A stretch of DNA of 64,000 bases from Culex pipiens pallens (Eukaryota; Arthropoda; Insecta; Diptera; Culicidae), in NCBI RefSeq assembly GCF_016801865.2, contig NC_068937.1, forward strand, positions 12,953,605 to 13,017,604, written 5' to 3'. Below are positions 57,771-64,000 of the stretch, in pieces. Both the position numbers and the translations under genes were made by a program. The notes below the pieces were generated by a model. That model did no database searches, was not told the origin of the DNA, and saw only the letters and a list, made by a program, of their open reading frames with translations. The first letter of the stretch is position 1, and every line of letters begins with the position of its first letter.

Positions 57771-60700
57771 CAGGGTTGTTACGGACGGCGCGGATCGCGC
57801 GGATGGCGCGTTTCGCGCGGATAGCGCGGATTTGCTGACTAATTTTGCTCAGGCGCGGATGGCAATTTTGATGAATAAATTGATAAATAGGTAGAATTAC
57901 TTTCAAGTTATTAAGAAAAATAATATCAAGAATAACGAGAATTTGTTTTTTTTTTTCATTAAATGCAATTTCAATTTCTTATTAATAGATTTTTTTTCTG
58001 AAAATGTTTGTATTTTCTTAATACGAACCGTCGAAAAATTAAGATGAAGATTATGTGGAGTTTATTTTTTAAATGTATGATTGAGAATTTCTTAAATAAA
58101 ATTATTACTACAATTAACTCATTTCTTTTTTATATCCGGCTCTGAATATGTAATTTCTTTTGAGTTTTGAGTAATGTATTTTTTAACCTTATTTATTTTT
58201 AATTTTATAGTGGATATATTCAATTTGCCTTTGAATTTTAGATGGGATTTACCCGTAGAAATATTTTTCTAAATTTAAACATTCTTGGCGAAAAATAAAA
58301 AGATCAGAACATTTAAAAATAAATGCTCCATCATTCAAAATTCAAATTTCAAAAATTCGATTTTTTTTATATTTTAATAGTTTAAAAAAAAATTAAAATT
58401 CAGATTAAAAAAATTTCGAATTTCTAAAATCGTAATTTAAAAATTCCGAAACTCCAAAAACCTAAAAAAATCAAAATTTAAAGAAAAATGCAAATTAAAA
58501 AAAAATCAAAATTTGAAAACTAAAAAATATTAAATTTAAAACTTTTTTGCAAACAAAAAAAAAACGGAAATCACAAAAATCTCAAATAAAATTTAAATTC
58601 TGAAATTCTGAAATTCTGAAATAATTAAATTCTTAAATTCTTAAATTCTTAAATTCTTAAATTCTTAAATTCTTAAATTCTTAAATTCTTAAATTCTTAA
58701 ATTCTTAAATTCTTAAATTCTTAAATTCTTAAATTCTTAAATTCTTAAATTCTTAAATTCTTAAATTCTTAAATTCTTAAATTCTTAAATTCTTAAATTC
58801 TTAAATTCTTAAATTCTTAAATTCTTAAATTCTTAAATTCTTAAATTCTTAAATTCTTAAATTCTTAAATTCTTAAATTCTTAAATTCTTAAATTCTTAA
58901 ATTCTTAAATTCTTAAATTCTTAAATTCTTAAATTCTTAAATTCTTAAATTCTTAAATTCTTAAATTCTTAAATTCTTAAATTCTTAAATTCTTAAATTC
59001 TTAAATTCTTAAATTCTTAAATTCTTAAATTCTTAAATTCTTAAATTCTTAAATTCTTAAATTCTTAAATTCTTAAATTCTTAAATTCTTAAATTCTTAA
59101 ATTCTTAAATTCTTAAATTCTTAAATTCTTAAATTCTTAAATTCTTAAATTCTTAAATTCTTAAATTCTTAAATTCTTAAATTCTTAAATTCTTAAATTC
59201 TTAAATTCTTAAATTCTTAAATTCTTAAATTCTTAAATTCTTAAATTCTTAAATTCTTAAATTCTTAAATTCTTAAATTCTTAAATTCTTAAATTCTTAA
59301 ATTCTTAAATTCTTAAATTCTTAAATTCTTAAATTCTTAAATTCTTAAATTCTTAAATTCTTAAATTCTTAAATTCTTAAATTCTTAAATTCTTAAATTC
59401 TTAAATTCTTAAATTCTTAAATTCTTAAATTCTTAAATTCTTAAATTCTTAAATTCTTAAATTCTTAAATTCTTAAATTCTTAAATTCTTAAATTCTTAA
59501 ATTCTTAAATTCTTAAATTCTTAAATTCTTAAATTCTTAAATTCTTAAATTCTTAAATTCTTAAATTCTTAAATTCTTAAATTCTTAAATTCTTAAATTC
59601 TTAAATTCTTAAATTCTTAAATTCTTAAATTCTTAAATTCTTAAATTCTTAAATTCTTAAATTCTTAAATTCTTAAATTCTTAAATTCTTAAATTCTTAA
59701 ATTCTTAAATTCTTAAATTCTTAAATTCTTAAATTCTTAAATTCTTAAATTCTTAAATTCTTAAATTCTTAAATTCTTAAATTCTTAAATTCTTAAATTC
59801 TTAAATTCTTAAATTCTTAAATTCTTAAATTCTTAAATTCTTAAATTCTTAAATTCTTAAATTCTTAAATTCTTAAATTCTTAAATTCTTAAATTCTTAA
59901 ATTCTTAAATTCTTAAATTCTTAAATTCTTAAATTCTTAAATTCTTAAATTCTTAAATTCTTAAATTCTTAAATTCTTAAATTCTTAAATTCTTAAATTC
60001 TTAAATTCTTAAATTCTTAAATTCTTAAATTCTTAAATTCTTAAATTCTTAAATTCTTAAATTCTTAAATTCTTAAATTCTTAAATTCTTAAATTCTTAA
60101 ATTCTTAAATTCTTAAATTCTTAAATTCTTAAATTCTTAAATTCTTAAATTCTTAAATTCTTAAATTCTTAAATTCTTAAATTCTTAAATTCTTAAATTC
60201 TTAAATTCTTAAATTCTTAAATTCTTAAATTCTTAAATTCTTAAATTCTTAAATTCTTAAATTCTTAAATTCTTAAATTCTTAAATTCTTAAATTCTTAA
60301 ATTCTTAAATTCTTAAATTCTTAAATTCTTAAATTCTTAAATTCTTAAATTCTTAAATTCTTAAATTCTTAAATTCTTAAATTCTTAAATTCTTAAATTC
60401 TTAAATTCTTAAATTCTTAAATTCTTAAATTCTTAAATTCTTAAATTCTTAAATTCTTAAATTCTTAAATTCTTAAATTCTTAAATTCTTAAATTCTTAA
60501 ATTCTTAAATTCTTAAATTCTTAAATTCTTAAATTCTTAAATTCTTAAATTCTTAAATTCTTAAATTCTTAAATTCTTAAATTCTTAAATTCTTAAATTC
60601 TTAAATTCTTAAATTCTTAAATTCTTAAATTCTTAAATTCTTAAATTCTTAAATTCTTTAATTCTTAAATTCTTAAATTCTTAAATTCTTAAATTCTTAA

Positions 60701-61457
60701 ATTCTTAAATTCTTAAATTTTTAAATTCTTAAATTCTTAAATTCTTAAATTCTTAAATTCTTAAATTCTTAAATTCTTAAATTCTTAAATTCTTAAATTC
60801 TTAAATTCTTAAATTCTTAAATTCTTAAATTCTTAAATTCTTAAATTCTTAAATTCTTAAATTCTTAAATTCTTAAATTCTTAAATTCTTAAATTCTTGA
60901 ATTCTTAAATTCTTTAATTTTTAGAAGAAAATATTTCAAATATTGGAAATGCATTTTTTTTCGGAATGAAATTTTAGTGAGGAATTTGGAATACAATCTG
61001 TATTAAAATTCATAGATTTTGAATTTTTAGAATTTCGAAATCTAAAATTTAATCATATTAAAATTTTAGATTTTGGTTTTTTTGAGCTTATATTTTTGAA
61101 GTTAAATTTCATTTATTAGATTTTTAAATTTTGTTTATATAATTTTCTATTTTGTTTATATTGGTCAAAATAACTGTAGTGTCTTTCTGATTTGCAAAAA
61201 GATTTTTTTTTGTGACACTTTTCTTGATGTCTCTTGAGGTATTTTTTAAAAGGATTTTTTGCTTTCATTCCTTCAAACATAAAACGAGTTTCACATTTTT
61301 AATAAAATACTTTCTGTATTAGTTTTTTTCTTTGTAAATAACATTTCTTGAATGTTGTTCCCAATTTTTTTATATGGCGCCGATTTCGCTCGGATTGAGG
61401 TTTCGGTTGGCGCGGATTTGGCGCGGATTTTTTTTCGACTTTCCCGTAACAACCCTG
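57771..61457. mobile_element. 3.7-kb terminal inverted-repeat element carrying a satellite array
   Basis: The left end CAGGGTTGTTACGG and the inverse of the right end (61444-61457) match over 14 bp. TAAATA stands on both sides (57765-57770 and 61458-61463), a 6-bp target duplication. Next to both ends are GCGCGGAT repeats (five or more copies at 57785-57858, two at 61410-61430), possible transposase-binding sites. The interior is AT-rich and contains the (TTAAATTC)n array. No transposase frame is seen. The superfamily is unclear from a 6-bp duplication alone. Confidence 0.78.
58626..60920. repeat. (TTAAATTC)n array, about 2.3 kb
   Basis: About 285 copies of an 8-bp unit. Over about 2000 bp from the left no variant is visible. 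The few variants (CTTTAATTC near 60658, a TTTTTAAA near 60718, CTTGAATTC near 60898, CTTTAATTTTTAG at the end) all lie in the last 270 bp. On the left it grows out of TCTGAAAT units (58595-58625). Confidence 0.97.
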
Positions 61458-61463
61458 TAAATA

Positions 61464-62444
61464 AAAACACATAATAAGTCATAAACGCCTGAAGTTATGC
61501 ATTTATCTCAATTCTTGAAAAAAAAGCATAACTCTAGGCGATTTTATTTCACAAAGTCACACCTCTAAACTCCATGCAAAACAGGCATCAGATTTCCAAT
61601 TGGTGTTGTATTCGTCAGCAGCTCCCTTCAAAAAACCCAGGATATCGTCACTCACGTGATGGGGTTTGCAGCCCGCCTAGTAATGATGTTTTCGAACGAT
61701 TTTATTGATTGGACGGTGTTGTTTTGCATTCCGGTCGTCGTTCTGGGTTTGTTTTTTGAGCTAGGCTGTCACGTTGAATTTTGGGGAATTTTGTACCGGA
61801 TTGGATTAGACTAGGAATGTTTCATTTTTAAATTCTCTGAAGCTTTAAACATAAGTTTTCATCATCGAAAATTTACCTTTCCAAAAATTATTCAGCAAGC
61901 ACCAAGCAACCTACCGAGAAGCCTCGAGTCGAGTTTCCTCAAGGTAATCAGCGTGTTTGCAGCAAGAAGACGACGCCGTTTGTTTCCGGTCCACGAAGGG
62001 ACCCTGTTTGAAGTACGACACACCAGGCTGGCCTAATGAATTCTCGTTTGATGTTGGGCAATGATTTCGGTAAAAATCTGAATGTTGCATACCTTCTGGG
62101 CTCGTTAAAGCCTGAGAAGTAGGCAACACGTGGCACAACAGTCAACAAATCAGGCCCGCTCCAGGAAGCGAAGAACGATGATGTATGCTAACGAAACAAT
62201 TTATGTGAATGACGACGTCTGGAGCGGATAAAGTACCGTCATTTGGTCCGACCTGTGGAACTGTGTCGGCTACACGTGGCACGAGAGGTTTATTGCCCGA
62301 TTTGCAGTTTATTGCCGCCAGATTTGACCGATATTTGAACGGGTGGGCCAAATCGAGTGGCACTCTCTGAGTGTGCTTTATGGCTTACAGAAACAGGTGA
62401 GTCGCTTAAAGTTGCGACAAACGTCACTTGACTGCCACTGTGTG
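61464..62444. other. Unique noncoding DNA
   Basis: 61486-61540 is the second copy of the small CGCCTGAAGTTATGC .. GCATAACTCTAGGCG inverted repeat. 61880-62390 is GC-richer and single-copy in look. Frames on both strands show no domain. Confidence 0.4.
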
Positions 62445-62867
62445 ACGTTACTGCAGAATGACAGGAGTAACGTGACAGTCAGTGGGCTGATTGACAGAGG
62501 GGTTTTGGTCACTTTCACTTCACTTTTTGATCACTTTCACTGCACTTACCTTGGCTGGAACTCACTTGCACTTCAGAATTACTACAATTGTTATTCAGGT
62601 TCCTTGAGTTTGAAGTCCGTAATTGAAGTGGTCTTCTCAGAATTTTCACTGAACTTACTTCACTATAAACATACCTGCACTTAAAAATTCTTCAACTGTC
62701 TGTATAGGTACGTTGGGTTTGAAGTCCGTAGTTGAAGAGACCTTCTACAAATTATCACTTCACTCCACTTTTTAAATGTTTTTCTGTACTTACCTTAACT
62801 TGATTTCACTTGCACTTCACAATTATTGAAATATCTATTTTAATACATTGATTGTGAAGTCCGTAAT
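62445..62867 (-). repeat. Module-hairpin element, copy H (inverted, three motifs)
   Basis: Read on the minus strand, three motifs follow each other (about 62867-62853, 62732-62718, 62623-62609). The first and third are followed by GGTAAGT donor-like sites (62793, 62549), and the second by weaker GTATGT or GTAAGT sites near 62650-62672. The hairpin comes last: ACGTTACT (62473-62466 on -) with AGTAACGT (62452-62445), around CCTGTCATTCTGC. This is the clearest case of serial modules ahead of one hairpin. Confidence 0.78.
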
Positions 62868-64000
62868 TGAGGAGGCGATCTTTTCAACGAAGTCAATTGA
62901 CGCCCTTTTCGACCTATTTTTGCTACAATTTCGTCGAAATTTCATCAACCATTCTCTTCTGTTCAATTAAAATAACATGTTGATTGGAAAATAACCAGCA
63001 GCCCCAACCAAAGGAAAAATAAAAGCACGACCCATTCCCCAAGTCAATTGGAATTGGAGAAGCCGTCAACGTTCATTAAGATCAAGGGAAACTAGCTATT
63101 TCAAAACCCGGGAATATTTCGATATGATTGTGGTGGCCGACGAGCGCTAGACCAACGACCAACAACGGGAATCGACCTCCTTCCACACGGACGACGATGA
63201 AGGCGCGCGCTCGCGCTGACAAGTTTAAATTAAAGATCAAAGTCAATTTAGTTTTACGATTATTACATTATTGCGCGCTGGCCATGTCGGGGCGAGAGAG
63301 AGAGAGAGTACATGCTACTAGTTTGAGGGAATCGCGGTGGGTAAAAGTTGGAAAGTTTTGAAGAATTTTGAGTTGGAAAAAAATACTTCTAAAAAACAGA
63401 ATTCAAATTTTTTTTTCTTAGTTATTACCATTTCTCAAAACAATTTTCGACAAAATAGTCAAATTTTCGAAAAAAAAAACTCAAAAACTCAAATACAGAC
63501 TTCAAACTTCAAGAACTTCTCAAGTTATCAACTCTGTTTTCGATAAGGGACTTCAAATTCGAAGTAACTTACAGGGTGGCCACTCAAGTCGGGAAATCGG
63601 GAAAGTCGGGAAAAAGTCGGGAATTCGCTAAAATCCGCCAAAAATCGGGAAAGAGTCGGGAATTTATGATTTTTTGTCAAAAAGACGGGAAAAGTCGAGA
63701 ATTCTAAGCATACTTGTTTGAAAATTATTTTTTAACTCTTGAATAATTTTGTAATATTTTGTGCAATTTTCAAATTGAATTCGCTCAATTCTGCTTTAGT
63801 AACTTACTTTAAATTTAAGGTTCTTTTCACTATTTCAATATATTTGAGTATGGAAAAGCTGTTTAAGACATTCAAAATCTTAATTAATATTGGAGTCTTT
63901 GACACAGATCTTCATAATATTTTCATGAATCATATGATCTCTATTATTTTTTGTTTATCAAACAAGAGATTAAGTTAATGAAAAACTTATATAAAAATAG
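62868..64000. other. Noncoding; element end near 63571
   Basis: 62880-63360 is mixed unique DNA with a GA run at 63293-63308. At 63489-63560 weak TACAGACTTCAAAC and GGGACTTCAAATTCG phrases recall the module motif. From 63571 (CAGGGTGGCCACTCAAG) a stretch rich in GTCGGGAAA follows, which looks like the terminal and subterminal part of a DNA transposon that continues outside the window. Confidence 0.45.

Noticed and set aside
58626..60920. Possible CRISPR or telomere-like array
   Set aside because: Units are contiguous 8-mers without spacers and the unit is not a known telomere repeat.
1384..62867. Module-hairpin family as spliced-leader RNA genes
   Set aside because: A donor plus hairpin is suggestive, but I see no conserved Sm site, no fixed short transcript length and the donor/hairpin order varies. 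Insects are not known to trans-splice leaders. Kept only as a general transcribed-element hypothesis.

Overview
The window looks like repeat-rich, AT-rich nuclear DNA of an insect, most likely a culicine mosquito such as Culex. The evidence is short spliceosomal introns with GTAAGT/GTTAGT donors, a decayed ribosomal protein P0 gene, and a dense load of small inverted-repeat DNA elements of the kind that fill culicine genomes. The species call is inference. There are no operons, no rRNA or tRNA that I can support, no CRISPR array and no intact long coding gene. The longest open frames are artefacts of 9-bp and 7-bp tandem repeats.

Layout. 1-1383 is unique noncoding DNA. 1384-3007 holds a 'module-hairpin' element and a broken small membrane-protein gene. 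3075-12539 is a 9.5-kb hAT-like element bounded by an exact 8-bp duplication. Nested in it is a 4.6-kb inverted-repeat element (6969-11603) carrying an intron-containing RpLP0 pseudogene. 12874-14925 has a 3-bp-target MITE beside a fold-back element that itself carries an insertion. 15089-16690 holds a second, better preserved copy of the membrane-protein gene between two module-hairpin elements. 18400-23139 has more module-hairpin copies, fold-back and pogo-like elements. 24481-27400 is a huge (TGACAAAAA)n array, and 27438-29423 a GC-richer unassigned island. 30959-33330 is a chain of five related 7-8-bp arrays. 35443-38728 has a hAT-like MITE and a piggyBac-like MITE inside a fold-back element. 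40501-41780 carries the reverse complement of the 9-mer array. 42786-44717 is a nearly 1-kb-armed palindrome. 46824-50039 has further MITEs. 57435-61457 has a module-hairpin copy followed by a 3.7-kb inverted-repeat element that carries a (TTAAATTC)n array. An inverted module-hairpin copy lies at 62445-62867.

How the parts relate. The most promising candidate for something undescribed is the module-hairpin family. It combines a 15-bp motif (ATTACGGACTTCAAA and variants, 14 copies), usually with GTAAGT donor-like sites, and a conserved 8-12-bp stem with a CTGTCA loop. Paired stem bases change together between copies. Eight copies with a hairpin lie in the window, seven on + and one on -. Two of them sit just upstream of the two paralogous three-exon genes for small multi-pass membrane proteins, which share both intron positions and phases. 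I suggest, as inference, that the element is the promoter/5' noncoding exon of a tandemly amplified gene family and that many copies are now orphaned.

The rest of the window is mostly transposon and satellite biology. Several insertions can be proven from the sequence itself by target duplications: CATAGGAA, TTA, AACA, TTAA, TTC, TAAATA and TA.
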